This document shows positions 33,378 through 41,568 of a stretch of DNA of 64,000 nt, piece by piece. The stretch covers positions 558,001-622,000 of the forward strand of contig NZ_MODW01000001.1 in the NCBI RefSeq assembly GCF_001866135.1, given 5' to 3'. The DNA comes from Microbacterium sp. LCT-H2 (GTDB lineage: Bacteria; Actinomycetota; Actinomycetes; Actinomycetales; Microbacteriaceae). Position 1 is the first letter of the stretch. Every line of letters begins with the position of its first letter. Both the position numbers and the translations under genes were made by a program. The notes beneath the pieces are model-generated. The model was not told the DNA's origin and searched no databases. It was given only the letters and a program-made list of their open reading frames with translations.

Positions 33378-34253
33378 ATGGCATTCAGCAAGATGGTCAA
33401 GCCGGAGACGGCCGAGCTCCTGCACCTCACCGTGCTCCGCACCGAACGGCTCGCGCCGCACTGGGTGCGGGTGACCCTGGGCGGCGGCGAGATCGACCGC
33501 TTCCGTCCGATGGGCTACGACCAGTGGTTCCGGCTGTTCCTGCCGATCGGCGGGGAGGCCGGGCTCGAGCGGGTGCCCGCCAAGGCGAACCGGATGCTCG
33601 GGTATCTGAAGTTCCTCCGCATCCCCGACGGCGAGCGCCCCGTGATGCGCAACTACACCGTGCGCGCGTACCGCCCGGCCACGCCCGAGACCGGCGCCGA
33701 GCTCGACGTCGACTTCGTGCTGCACGGCTCGGCGGCCGACGGCACCGCCGGTCCGGCCTCCCGATGGGCGGAGACCTGCGCCCCCGGCGAGCACGTCCTC
33801 ATCATCGACGAGGGCCTGACGTTCAACCCCGAGCGGGGCACCGACCGGGTGGTGCTCGTGGGCGACGAGACCGCCCTCCCTGCGATCGCGTCGATCAGCG
33901 CCTCCCTGCCGGCCAACGCCGCGGGCACGGCGATCATCGAGGTCCCGTCCGCGGAGGACGCCCTGGAGTTCGCGCATCCGTCGGGGCTCGACGTGGTGTG
34001 GATCGTGCGGCCGCACGAGATCCCGCCCGGGGTTCTCGCCCTGGACGCCCTCGCTCGCACCGCTCTGCCCGATGCTCCGTTCCACGCGTACGCGGCCGGC
34101 GAGCAGGCCCTGGCCTCCGGCGTCCGCAAGCAGCTCGTCGGCGAGCGCAGCGTCGACAAGAACGCCGTCAGCTTCTGCGGCTACTGGAAGATCGGCGCCG
34201 CCTCCCCCGCCTCGAAGGCCGCACGCGAAGCCGCCGCCGAGCCCCTCGCCTGA
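33378..34253 (+). CDS. Siderophore-interacting protein (FAD-dependent ferric-siderophore reductase)
   Basis: This 291-residue flavoprotein has the family FAD-binding motif RNYTVRAYR and a following glycine-rich segment (CAPGEHVLIIDEG). The SIP nucleotide-binding part is VVLVGDETALPAI, and the C-terminal core ends AVSFCGYWKIG. Members such as ViuB and YqjH reduce Fe3+-siderophores in the cytoplasm to release iron. Placement at the end of an ECF transporter operon suggests that the transporter brings in an iron chelate or haem-like compound. A 90-bp palindromic element begins just after its stop. Confidence 0.93.
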   Translation: MAFSKMVKPETAELLHLTVLRTERLAPHWVRVTLGGGEIDRFRPMGYDQWFRLFLPIGGEAGLERVPAKANRMLGYLKFLRIPDGERPVMRNYTVRAYRPATPETGAELDVDFVLHGSAADGTAGPASRWAETCAPGEHVLIIDEGLTFNPERGTDRVVLVGDETALPAIASISASLPANAAGTAIIEVPSAEDALEFAHPSGLDVVWIVRPHEIPPGVLALDALARTALPDAPFHAYAAGEQALASGVRKQLVGERSVDKNAVSFCGYWKIGAASPASKAAREAAAEPLA

Positions 34254-34255
34254 GG

Positions 34256-34345
34256 CCGGGCACGACTTCGGAGACAGGGCACGACACGCCGGGGCGGAAG
34301 AGGCTGCCCCGGCATGTCGTCCGGAATCTCCGAAGTTGTGCCCGG
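34256..34345. repeat. 90-bp nested palindromic element, copy 1
   Basis: Outer arms CCGGGCACGACTTCGGAGA (34256-34274) and its near-complement (34327-34345) match at 18 of 19 positions. Inner arms ACGACACGCCGGGGC (34281-34295) and its near-complement match at 14 of 15. It starts two bases after the stop codon of the siderophore-interacting protein gene and may terminate that operon. A same-length, same-orientation copy lies at 35055-35144. Confidence 0.85.
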
Positions 34346-34379
34346 AGACCGGCGTGTGGAGCGATGCCATACTGTGGCG

Positions 34380-35054
34380 ATGACAGCCGCCGACCTGGTT
34401 CGCCGCTGGCCCGCCGCGGGGGTGCGAGCGCGTGCCGGAGACCTCGAACTGCGGTGGCTGGATGACGATCTGCTGGTCACCCTGGGCGACCTCGCCGCAC
34501 GCGGCGTGCACGATCCGGGCCGGATGCCCTTCGCCGTCCCCTGGACTCGCGGTGACACGGACACCGTTGTACGCCGACTCCTGTCGTACCAGTGGCACGC
34601 CCGCTCCCAGATCGCTCCCGAACGGTTCATGCTCGAACTCGGGGTGCTGGTGGACGGCATCCTCGTCGGTGTCCAGGGCGTGAGCGCCGACGATTGGGGC
34701 ATGCGGCACCGAGCGGAGACGGGCTCCTGGCTCGGTATCGAGTATCAGGGCCGCGGCATCGGCACACGGATGAGAGCTTTGATGCTTTTCGCACTGTTCG
34801 ACGGCTTGGGGGCACGAGAGGTGACCTCGGGCGCCTTCGCAGACAACGCCGCCTCGAACGCAATCTCCCGGAGGGTCGGCTACCGTCCCCACGGCACGAC
34901 GATGGTGGTCCGCGAGAACGCGGCGACCCCGCACCACAACTACTCGATGACCAGGGATCGCTTCGAGGCGGTCCGCGAGCAGAATCTCGCCCTGCTCGGT
35001 GGCGCCGTCACGCTCGACGGGTTCGACACCCTCCGGCTCATGCTCATCCCCTGA
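34380..35054 (+). CDS. GNAT family N-acetyltransferase (RimJ/RimL-like)
   Basis: This 224-residue protein starts at the ATG of MTAADLVRRW. The acetyl-CoA-binding motif is ETGSWLGIEYQGRGIGTRMR, followed by the RimJ/RimL-type helix pattern AFADNAASNAISRRVGY. Such enzymes acetylate ribosomal-protein N-termini, antibiotics or small metabolites; the target here is unknown. It is bracketed by two copies of a 90-bp palindromic element, the second starting at the base after its stop codon, and it is somewhat less GC-extreme than its neighbours. Confidence 0.9.
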   Translation: MTAADLVRRWPAAGVRARAGDLELRWLDDDLLVTLGDLAARGVHDPGRMPFAVPWTRGDTDTVVRRLLSYQWHARSQIAPERFMLELGVLVDGILVGVQGVSADDWGMRHRAETGSWLGIEYQGRGIGTRMRALMLFALFDGLGAREVTSGAFADNAASNAISRRVGYRPHGTTMVVRENAATPHHNYSMTRDRFEAVREQNLALLGGAVTLDGFDTLRLMLIP

Positions 35055-35144
35055 CCGGGCACGACTTCGGAGTCACAGCACGGCACGCCGGGGCGGACGA
35101 GGCCGCCCCGGCGTGCCGAGGGGAATCTCCGAAGCTGTGCCCGG
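35055..35144. repeat. 90-bp nested palindromic element, copy 2
   Basis: Outer arms (35055-35073 and 35126-35144) begin CCGGGCACGACTTCGGAG and enclose a perfect 16-bp inner stem, CGGCACGCCGGGGCGG at 35081-35096 with its complement at 35103-35118. It fills the gap between the convergent GNAT and acyl-CoA dehydrogenase genes, ending 5 bp from the latter's stop, so it could serve as a two-way terminator. Confidence 0.85.
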
Positions 35145-35149
35145 AGACG

Positions 35150-36313
35150 TCAGCGCTTGCCGGCGATCTGACGCCCGACGATCTCGCGCATGATCTCGTT
35201 CGTGCCGCCGTAGATGCGGTGCACGCGGGCGTCGAGGAAGGCACGGGCGATGGGGTACTCCGTGATGTAGCCGTAGCCGCCGTGGAGCTGCACGCCGGCG
35301 TCGAGCACCTCCCACTCCCGCTCGGTCGCCCAGAACTTGACCTTCGCGGCCTCTTCGGCCGAGAGCTTGCCGTCCTTGTAGGCCAGCAGCGCGCGGTCGA
35401 TGAAGGCCCACAGCGCGTCGACCGTGGCGGACATGTCGGCGATGGTGAAGCGGCTGTTCTGGAAGTCGATGATGCGCTCCCCGAAGGCCTCGCGGTCCTT
35501 CGTGTAGGCGACGGTCCAGTCGAGCGCGGCCTGCGCGGCGGCGGCTCCGGCCACGCCGATCGAGAGGCGCTCGAGCGGGAGGTTCATCATGAGCTGGATG
35601 AAGCCCTTGCCCTCGACGCCGCCGATGAGGTTCTCCTCGGGCACGAACACGTCGCTGAACGACAGCTCGGCGGTGTCGTGACCGTGGAAGCCCATCTTCG
35701 AGAGCTTCTTGCCGTTGTCGAACCCTTCCATGCCCTTCTCGATGAGGACGAGGCTGAACGCGTCGGGCCGGTTGCCCTCGCCCGTCTTGACGAAGGTCAC
35801 GACGAGGTCGGCGGTCGCGCCCGACGAGATGAACGTCTTGGCACCGTTGACGAGGTAGCCGCCGTCGACCTTCTTCGCCGTGGTCTTGATGCCGCGGAGG
35901 TCGGAGCCCGCGCCGGGCTCGGTCATGGCGAGCGCGCCGACGACCTCGCCGGTGGCCATGCGGGGCAGCCACTTCTCCTTCTGCTCCTGCGTGCCCATGT
36001 GCACGAGGTACGGCACGGCCAGGTCGTCCTGGATGCCGAAGGCCCCGGCGAGCGAGCCCGCCCCGGCCGCGATGACCTCTTCGTTCACGATCGCGCGGAA
36101 GCGGTAGTCCTGCAGCATCCCGGCGCCGCCGAACTCCTCGGGCACGGAGAGCCCGATGATGCCGGCCTCACCGGCGGCGCGCATCGTGGCGCGGTCCACC
36201 TCGCCGGCGGCATCCCACTTCTCGATGGCCTCGTGCGTGACGTGGCGCTTGACGAAGTCCTTGACGAGGTCGCGGAAGGCCTCGTGATCCTCTTCGTAGA
36301 TGTCGCGTTCCAT
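35150..36313 (-). CDS. Acyl-CoA dehydrogenase
   Basis: This 387-residue enzyme has the standard length and motifs: flavin/substrate segment ALAMTEPGAGSDLRGIKTTA, DREAFGERIIDFQ, the QLHGGYGYITEYPIAR helix and IYGGTNEIMREIVGRQI, where the Glu of TNEIM is the catalytic base. It oxidises acyl-CoA to enoyl-CoA and passes electrons to electron-transfer flavoprotein. Chain-length preference cannot be judged. It is transcribed alone. Confidence 0.95.
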   Translation of the reverse strand: MERDIYEEDHEAFRDLVKDFVKRHVTHEAIEKWDAAGEVDRATMRAAGEAGIIGLSVPEEFGGAGMLQDYRFRAIVNEEVIAAGAGSLAGAFGIQDDLAVPYLVHMGTQEQKEKWLPRMATGEVVGALAMTEPGAGSDLRGIKTTAKKVDGGYLVNGAKTFISSGATADLVVTFVKTGEGNRPDAFSLVLIEKGMEGFDNGKKLSKMGFHGHDTAELSFSDVFVPEENLIGGVEGKGFIQLMMNLPLERLSIGVAGAAAAQAALDWTVAYTKDREAFGERIIDFQNSRFTIADMSATVDALWAFIDRALLAYKDGKLSAEEAAKVKFWATEREWEVLDAGVQLHGGYGYITEYPIARAFLDARVHRIYGGTNEIMREIVGRQIAGKR

Positions 36314-36476
36314 GCCGTCCTCCCGAACGTGTCGTGCGTCGTTGCTCCGGCGAGTCTACGGCGGGAACACGGGGCAGGACAGGCGATTGTGAGAATGCAT
36401 CCCATCCCGAGTGGGACTGGGTACCGCGTTTGTGGGATGCCTCAGCGCACGCCGAGCGACGTCGCGGACGCGCCGA
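36314..36476. other. Intergenic gap with one weak inverted repeat
   Basis: The gap separates the 5' end of the acyl-CoA dehydrogenase gene from the 3' end of the M15 peptidase gene. GCATCCCA (36397-36404) and TGGGATGC (36433-36440) could form a long-loop hairpin serving the peptidase gene. I see nothing else convincing here. Confidence 0.35.
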
Positions 36477-37406
36477 TCAGTGCGCGTAGTCGGGGGCGGC
36501 GGGCAGGCCGAAGAACTCCTCGAGGGTGTGGAAACCCCCCTCGTGGTACGCCTCCGCGAGCTCCGTGCCGACGTAGCGCAGGTGCCAGGGCTCCGGAGCG
36601 TACCCGGTGACGGGGGTGCCGACCTGCTCATAGCGCACGATGAACCCGTACTCCCAGGCGTGCGCGGCCACCCACTCGCTCTGCCGCGTCGCCCCGAAGC
36701 CGTCGAGGCCGCCGCACCCGGCATCGCAGGCCACGACGTCGAGGGCGAGACCGGTCTGATGCTCGCTGTGCCCCGGGCGTGCCGAGCCGGCGTCCGCGTC
36801 GGCCTGCCCCTGGTCCCGCACGTGGGCGCCATAGGTCGCGACCTGGAGCCCGTAGGAACGGTAGCCGTTGTTCGCGCCGATGCGCCCGACCCCCGCGGCG
36901 GCGGCAGCATCCGCCATGCGCCCGACCGCGTCGGCGACCTCCGCGCGCACGCGGCCCGACGGCGTCGTCATCTGCAGCGGCACCTGGCCCAGTTCCGCGG
37001 GCTCGTAGGCGGCCGGATCGAGCGGGCGCCCCTTGTTCACCACCACCCAGATCCGGGCGGGATCGCTGAGCGAGACACAGGGCGCGTTCCCGGCGACCAC
37101 GGCTTCGCGGAAGGGCACCCCGCCGCCGAAGGCGGCCACCGTGGTGGCGTCGTCGCCCGCGGCGATCGCCTCCTGCACCGCGGTGTCGGCGCAGGGATCG
37201 GCCGCGGGTGTCGCCGCGTTCTGCACCGCGGGCACCTGCATCACCGCGACAGGGCGCGGGAGCGGTTCCGACGCCACGGGGGTCGCGGCCGCGCCGGTGA
37301 GGGACAGCACCACCCCCAGCGCGGTCACCGCCAGCCCGACCGGCAGAGCGGGGCCGAGGATCGGGGAACGCGGCGCCGCATGCTGAGCGTACGGCGAGGT
37401 GGGCAT
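36477..37406 (-). CDS. D-alanyl-D-alanine carboxypeptidase, M15/VanY family
   Basis: From the ATG of MPTSPYAQHA this is 309 residues. One hydrophobic segment (~16-40) serves as signal anchor. The peptidase domain has the M15 zinc pattern SARPGHSEHQTGLALDV (His and Asp ligands) and EPWHLRYVG (Glu and the third His). Such enzymes trim the terminal D-Ala of peptidoglycan stems outside the membrane. An in-frame ATG 33 bp upstream (37439) is possible and would put the start close to the radical SAM promoter. Confidence 0.9.
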   Translation of the reverse strand: MPTSPYAQHAAPRSPILGPALPVGLAVTALGVVLSLTGAAATPVASEPLPRPVAVMQVPAVQNAATPAADPCADTAVQEAIAAGDDATTVAAFGGGVPFREAVVAGNAPCVSLSDPARIWVVVNKGRPLDPAAYEPAELGQVPLQMTTPSGRVRAEVADAVGRMADAAAAAGVGRIGANNGYRSYGLQVATYGAHVRDQGQADADAGSARPGHSEHQTGLALDVVACDAGCGGLDGFGATRQSEWVAAHAWEYGFIVRYEQVGTPVTGYAPEPWHLRYVGTELAEAYHEGGFHTLEEFFGLPAAPDYAH

Positions 37407-37445
37407 GCGCCCATTCTTCCATTCGAACATCGATGCCATACTCGC

Positions 37446-37474
37446 TTGACTTGGATTCGATTCTTTGTTCGAAT
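37446..37474 (+). promoter_or_regulatory. Candidate promoter of the radical SAM gene
   Basis: TTGACT (37446-37451) and TCGAAT (37469-37474) are separated by 17 bp and end 6 bp before the ATG, which would give a very short leader. The SOS-box-like sequence covers the spacer and -10. Confidence 0.4.
37457..37472. promoter_or_regulatory. SOS-box-like LexA operator
   Basis: TCGATTCTTTGTTCGA matches the actinobacterial/Gram-positive SOS box TCGAACNNNNGTTCGA at 10 of 12 defined bases, with both outer TCGA halves intact. It lies 8 bp upstream of the radical SAM start and overlaps its putative promoter. A second TTCGAA sits near the start of the divergent peptidase gene. Confidence 0.55.
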
Positions 37475-37480
37475 AGAACG

Positions 37481-38575
37481 ATGCGGTGGCAGGGACAGAA
37501 GCTCGCGGACAGCGACGAGGCGGCGCTGCCCGGTCTCGAGAACCGGTCCAGCGTCCTCCGCACCGTGACCACGCCGGAGTTCGCCGGGATGACGTTCCAC
37601 GAGGTGCTGTCGAAGTCCGCCCTCAACCACGTCCCCGGGGCGTCGCGCATGCCCTTCGCCTGGACGATCAACCCCTACCGCGGCTGCTCCCACGCCTGCA
37701 CCTACTGCTTCGCACGGGGCACGCACGAGTACCTCGACCTCGACGGCGGCGCCGACTTCGACACCCAGATCGTCGTCAAGGTCAACGTCGTCGAGGTGCT
37801 CGAACGGGAGCTGCGCCGCGGGAGCTGGCAGCACGAGACGGTCGCCCTCGGCACGAACACCGACCCGTACCAGCGGGCCGAGGGGCGCTACGCCCTCATG
37901 CCCGGCATCATCGAGGCGCTCGCGGCGTCGGGCACCCCGATGTCGATCCTCACGAAGGGCACGCTGATCCGCCGCGACATCCCGCTGCTGAAGAAGGCGG
38001 CGCAGCGCGTGCCGGTCGACGTGCAGATGTCGATCGCGATGTACGACGACGCGCTGCAGAAGGCGATCGAGCCGGGCGCCCCGACCACGCAGGCCCGCCT
38101 CGACACGGTGCGCGCGCTCGCCGACGCCGGCTTCCCCGTCACGGTGTTCCTCATGCCGATCATGCCGCACCTCACCGACTCCCTCGCCGCGATCGACGAC
38201 GCTCTCCGCCGCATCAAGGCCGCCGGAGCGCGGAGCGTGATCTACGGAGCCCTGCACCTGCGCCCCGGCGTCAAACCGTGGTTCTTCCAGTGGCTCGGCG
38301 AGAACCGTCCCGACCTCGTGTCGTCGTATCGGGGCCTCTATCCCGGAGCGTCGGTCGAGGCGCCGAAGCCGTATCGGCAGTGGCTCGCCAAGCGCGCTCG
38401 TCCGCTCATCCGGATGCACGGGCTCGACGGGCGGCACGAAGACGACTATCCGCGGCGCGGCCTCCGCCCCGGACAGGGTCACGTGCAGACGGAGACCCCG
38501 GCGGCCGGGCCGGTGATGTTCACGCCGAGCGGTCGCGCCGCAGCCGCCACCCCGCCGCAGCCGATGCTGTTCTGA
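37481..38575 (+). CDS. Radical SAM protein, Rv2578c family (SplB-related)
   Basis: The ATG of MRWQGQKLAD gives 364 residues. The 4Fe-4S/SAM site is NPYRGCSHACTYCFARG with the CxxxCxxC spacing. The downstream sequence (LGTNTDPYQRAEG, ILTKGTLIRRDI) matches the Rv2578c branch related to spore photoproduct lyase. No intein is present, unlike in some mycobacterial members. The protein ends in QPMLF, which fits the Qxx(L/M)F pentapeptide that binds the DNA polymerase sliding clamp. Together with the SOS-box-like operator this suggests a DNA-damage role. The reaction is unknown. Confidence 0.88.
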   Translation: MRWQGQKLADSDEAALPGLENRSSVLRTVTTPEFAGMTFHEVLSKSALNHVPGASRMPFAWTINPYRGCSHACTYCFARGTHEYLDLDGGADFDTQIVVKVNVVEVLERELRRGSWQHETVALGTNTDPYQRAEGRYALMPGIIEALAASGTPMSILTKGTLIRRDIPLLKKAAQRVPVDVQMSIAMYDDALQKAIEPGAPTTQARLDTVRALADAGFPVTVFLMPIMPHLTDSLAAIDDALRRIKAAGARSVIYGALHLRPGVKPWFFQWLGENRPDLVSSYRGLYPGASVEAPKPYRQWLAKRARPLIRMHGLDGRHEDDYPRRGLRPGQGHVQTETPAAGPVMFTPSGRAAAATPPQPMLF

Positions 38576-38618
38576 CCCGGTCGGCCGGAGGGCGCAGCTC
38601 CGCGTAGGCTCGAGGATC

Positions 38619-39158
38619 ATGGCGATCGGTTCGACAGTCCACACGTTCGAGATGCAGCTCGCCGACACCGATCGCGGGGTCTACGAAGACGTGTCGCTCC
38701 GCGCCGCCCGGCATCCCTCCGAGACCGACGCGTACATGCTCACCCGGGTGCTCGCGTATGGACTCGAGTTCGCGGAGGGCATCGCGTTCGGCGGCAGCGT
38801 CTCCGACACGGAGGAGCCCGCCGTGCTCGTGCGCGACCTCACGGGCCGGGTCACGGTCTGGATCGAGGTGGGCGCTCCCGATGCCGCGCGGCTGCATCAC
38901 GCCTCCCGCCTCGCGGACCGGACCGTGGTCTACACGCACCGCGATCCCGCCAAGGTCATGGCGCCGTGGGCCGACAAGCGCATCCACCGAGCCGAGGACA
39001 TCCGGGTCTACAGCTTCGATCCCGGCTTCGTCGACACCGCCACGCCTCACCTCGCCCGCCGGAACACCCTGACCCTCACGGTCACCGAGCGCGTCCTCTA
39101 CCTCGACCTCAACGGCACCGCCCTCACGACGTCCCTCCACGAGCACACCCTCCCCTGA
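38619..39158 (+). CDS. yaeQ: YaeQ family protein
   Basis: This 179-residue protein has the YaeQ layout: VHTFEMQLADTDRGVYEDVSLRAARHPSETDAYMLTRVLAY, then SDTEEPAVLV and VWIEVGAPDAARLHHASR. YaeQ has a PD-(D/E)xK nuclease-like fold, and the Asp/Glu-x-Lys-like residues sit in the middle segment. Its cellular role is unsettled; the E. coli protein was first studied as a suppressor linked to RfaH. It follows the radical SAM gene by 43 bp and ends at a shared terminator with the helicase gene. Confidence 0.93.
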   Translation: MAIGSTVHTFEMQLADTDRGVYEDVSLRAARHPSETDAYMLTRVLAYGLEFAEGIAFGGSVSDTEEPAVLVRDLTGRVTVWIEVGAPDAARLHHASRLADRTVVYTHRDPAKVMAPWADKRIHRAEDIRVYSFDPGFVDTATPHLARRNTLTLTVTERVLYLDLNGTALTTSLHEHTLP

Positions 39159-39178
39159 CCCGCCTGGTGCAGAGTGCG

Positions 39179-39214
39179 AAAAGGCCCCGGAGACCGAAGT
39201 CTCCGGGGCCTTTC
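39179..39214. terminator. Bidirectional intrinsic terminator
   Basis: AAAGGCCCCGGAGAC and its complement form a near-perfect stem around a CGAA tetraloop, with an A-run on one side and TTTCT on the other. It sits between the convergent yaeQ and DEAD-box genes and can serve both. Confidence 0.9.
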
Positions 39215-39228
39215 TGATCCCGAACGCG

Positions 39229-41295
39229 TCAGGAAGTGAGCTCGGCGGCGGACGGCGCGCGCCCGGCGATCTCCTCGATCACGTCGTCGTCCAGGCGGGC
39301 CTGCTCGAACGGGGCCTCGATCTCGGCGCGACCGAGCAGCTCGGTCATCCGGCGCTGACGCTGCCGCGTGATGAGCGTGACGACCCGGCCCGAGCGCCCG
39401 GCGCGACCCGTGCGACCGGAGCGGTGCAGGTAGGTCTTGTACTCGTCCGGCGCGTCGGCCTGGACCACGAGGTCGATGTCGTCGACGTGGATGCCGCGCG
39501 CGGCGACGTCGGTGGCCACGAGGACGTTCACCCGACCCGAGGTCAGCTTCTCCAGGTTGCGCGTGCGCTTGGCCTGGTTGAGGTCGCCGTGCAGCGAGAC
39601 GGCCGGGATCCCGGCGTCGTCGAACTGGTCGGCCAGCATCTCGGCGTAGGCGCGCGTGCGAGCGAAGACGAGCGTCTTGCCCTCGCGGTCGACGAGCGAC
39701 GTGAGGATGTCCGCCTTGTCGCGGTGCTCGATGACGAGGACCCGGTGCTCGATGGTGCTGGAGCCCTGGTCTTCGCCCGCGACCTCGAACACGGCGGGCT
39801 CGACGAGGAACTCGTCCACCAGCGCCGCGACCTCGCGGTCGAGGGTCGCGGAGAACAGGAGCTTCTGGCTCCCCTCGGCCGTGCGGCGGAGGATGCGCTG
39901 CACGGGCTCGACGAATCCGAGCTCGCACATGTGGTCGGCCTCGTCGAGCACCGCGATGCGGCAGTCGGACAGGTCGAGCTTGCCCTGGTTCATCAGGTCC
40001 TCGACACGACCGGGGGTGCCGATGACGATGTCGACGCCCTTCTTCAGCGCGCCCACCTGGCGCCCCTGGGGCACACCGCCGTAGATCTGCGTCGTGAAGA
40101 GGCCGACGCTGCGGGCGATCGGCTGGATGGTCCGGTCGATCTGCAGCGCGAGCTCGCGCGTCGGAGCGAGGATGATCGCACGCGGCGCACGGCCGAACTC
40201 GCGACGCTTGCCCGCCTGCGACTGCAGCACCCGCTCGACGAGCGGTGCCCCGAAGGCGATGGTCTTGCCGGAACCCGTGCGTCCTCGGGCGAGCACGTCG
40301 CGCCCTTCGAGGACGGCTGGGATGCTCGCCGCCTGGATCGGGAACGGCGTCGCGGCGCCCATGTTGTTCAGGGTCTCGGTGATGTTGGAGCCCAGGCCGA
40401 GGTCGGCGAACGTGACGCCCTCGACCTCGACGGCCTGCACGGCCTGCGCCTCGAGGCGCTCGTGGACGACGTCGTCGGTCTGCTCGAACGCCGCCTTCGG
40501 CTTCGCGTTCCAGTCGCTGCGGGTCGGACGCTCGTCGCGACGGGGACGCTCGTCCCGACGCGGACGCTCGGTGCGGTAGGCCCCTCCGGTCGACGGACGC
40601 TCGCGCCCGCCCTCGAAGGAGCGCTGCGTGCGGTCACGGTCGAAGGCACGGCGCGCACGGGCGGCGTCGTACGAACGCTCGGTCCCCTGGCCGTTGCCGC
40701 GGGTGCGGTCGCCGCCGCGGTCGTCGCGCCGCGGACGGTCGTCGCGGTCGAAGCGCGGACGCTCGTTCCGGCGGTCGTCGAAGCGCGGGCGTCCGCCGTC
40801 GCGGTGGTCGCCGTCGCGGAACCCCTGTCGCTGCGAGCCGCCGCGGTCGTCGCGCCGCGGGCGGTCGTCGAACCGTCCGGCGCCGGCCCGGTCGTTGTAC
40901 CGCGGACGCTCGGCGCGGTCGTCGAACCGGCCGCCACCGGCGCGGTCGTCGCGGCGGTGCGGGGCCTCGCGACGCCCGGACTCCGCACGGTTGCGGATGC
41001 TGCGGGCCTCGTCGCGACCGGCGCGCTCCTGGGAGCTCCAGCGGCGCTTCGGAGCACCGGACTCGGTCTCCTCCGGGCGGTAGCCGCGGTGCCCGGGGCT
41101 GCGGCTCCCGGGGCGACGGTCGTACCCGCCGGTCGCGCGATCCTCGCGGTCGTCGCGTGCGGGACGCTCGTCGCGAGCCGTGTCCCGACCGCCGGCCGGA
41201 CGGTGGCGGTCGTGGAACGAGGTCTTCTTGGCGCCGTAGCGCGGCTCGAAGTTCGCGGCGGCGCGACCGCCGCGGGGCTTGTGGTTCTTGGGCAT
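39229..41295 (-). CDS. DEAD-box RNA helicase with long Arg/Asp/Gly-rich N-terminal region
   Basis: The ATG preceded by AGAAGG gives 688 residues. The first ~290 residues are low complexity, dominated by Arg, Asp, Gly and Glu with recurring RFDDR and RRDDRGG blocks. The helicase core follows: Q motif (ATPFPIQAASIP), motif I ARGRTGSGKT, motif II VLDEADHM, motif III SATLD, motif VI HRSGRTGRAGR. Family members remodel RNA in ribosome assembly and decay, often in the cold. Most bacterial homologues carry their basic tail at the C-terminus; here the disordered part is N-terminal and the C-terminus is short. It has a leader of at least 150 bp before any upstream gene. Confidence 0.93.
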   Translation of the reverse strand: MPKNHKPRGGRAAANFEPRYGAKKTSFHDRHRPAGGRDTARDERPARDDREDRATGGYDRRPGSRSPGHRGYRPEETESGAPKRRWSSQERAGRDEARSIRNRAESGRREAPHRRDDRAGGGRFDDRAERPRYNDRAGAGRFDDRPRRDDRGGSQRQGFRDGDHRDGGRPRFDDRRNERPRFDRDDRPRRDDRGGDRTRGNGQGTERSYDAARARRAFDRDRTQRSFEGGRERPSTGGAYRTERPRRDERPRRDERPTRSDWNAKPKAAFEQTDDVVHERLEAQAVQAVEVEGVTFADLGLGSNITETLNNMGAATPFPIQAASIPAVLEGRDVLARGRTGSGKTIAFGAPLVERVLQSQAGKRREFGRAPRAIILAPTRELALQIDRTIQPIARSVGLFTTQIYGGVPQGRQVGALKKGVDIVIGTPGRVEDLMNQGKLDLSDCRIAVLDEADHMCELGFVEPVQRILRRTAEGSQKLLFSATLDREVAALVDEFLVEPAVFEVAGEDQGSSTIEHRVLVIEHRDKADILTSLVDREGKTLVFARTRAYAEMLADQFDDAGIPAVSLHGDLNQAKRTRNLEKLTSGRVNVLVATDVAARGIHVDDIDLVVQADAPDEYKTYLHRSGRTGRAGRSGRVVTLITRQRQRRMTELLGRAEIEAPFEQARLDDDVIEEIAGRAPSAAELTS

Positions 41296-41568
41296 TCGGG
41301 TGTCCTTCTTGCGTTCTCGCACGAGAACAGCGCTGCGCGCACGCGCGAGCACTCCGATCCAGCGGAGTCCGGACGATCTGCGGCCGGGGCCATTCCTGTG
41401 ATGGTTGATTCGCGTCGATCGACGCGCACCATCGGCCCCTGGACTCACACTTCACACACTGAAAAACGTCCGCGCCCTGCGCGGGTGTCCGAAGCCGACC
41501 GTCTCAGTCTACCCGGCATCCCTGGGAGACCCCCGCACTCCGGCGGCCCGCGGCACTACGATGTCGAG

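Noticed and set aside
39424-41568. Very long plus-strand open frame (over 700 codons) opposite the DEAD-box gene, continuous with the epimerase frame
   Set aside because: The part opposite the helicase is Arg/Val/Leu-rich shadow sequence caused by high GC. Only the section from 41569 shows a recognisable protein family.
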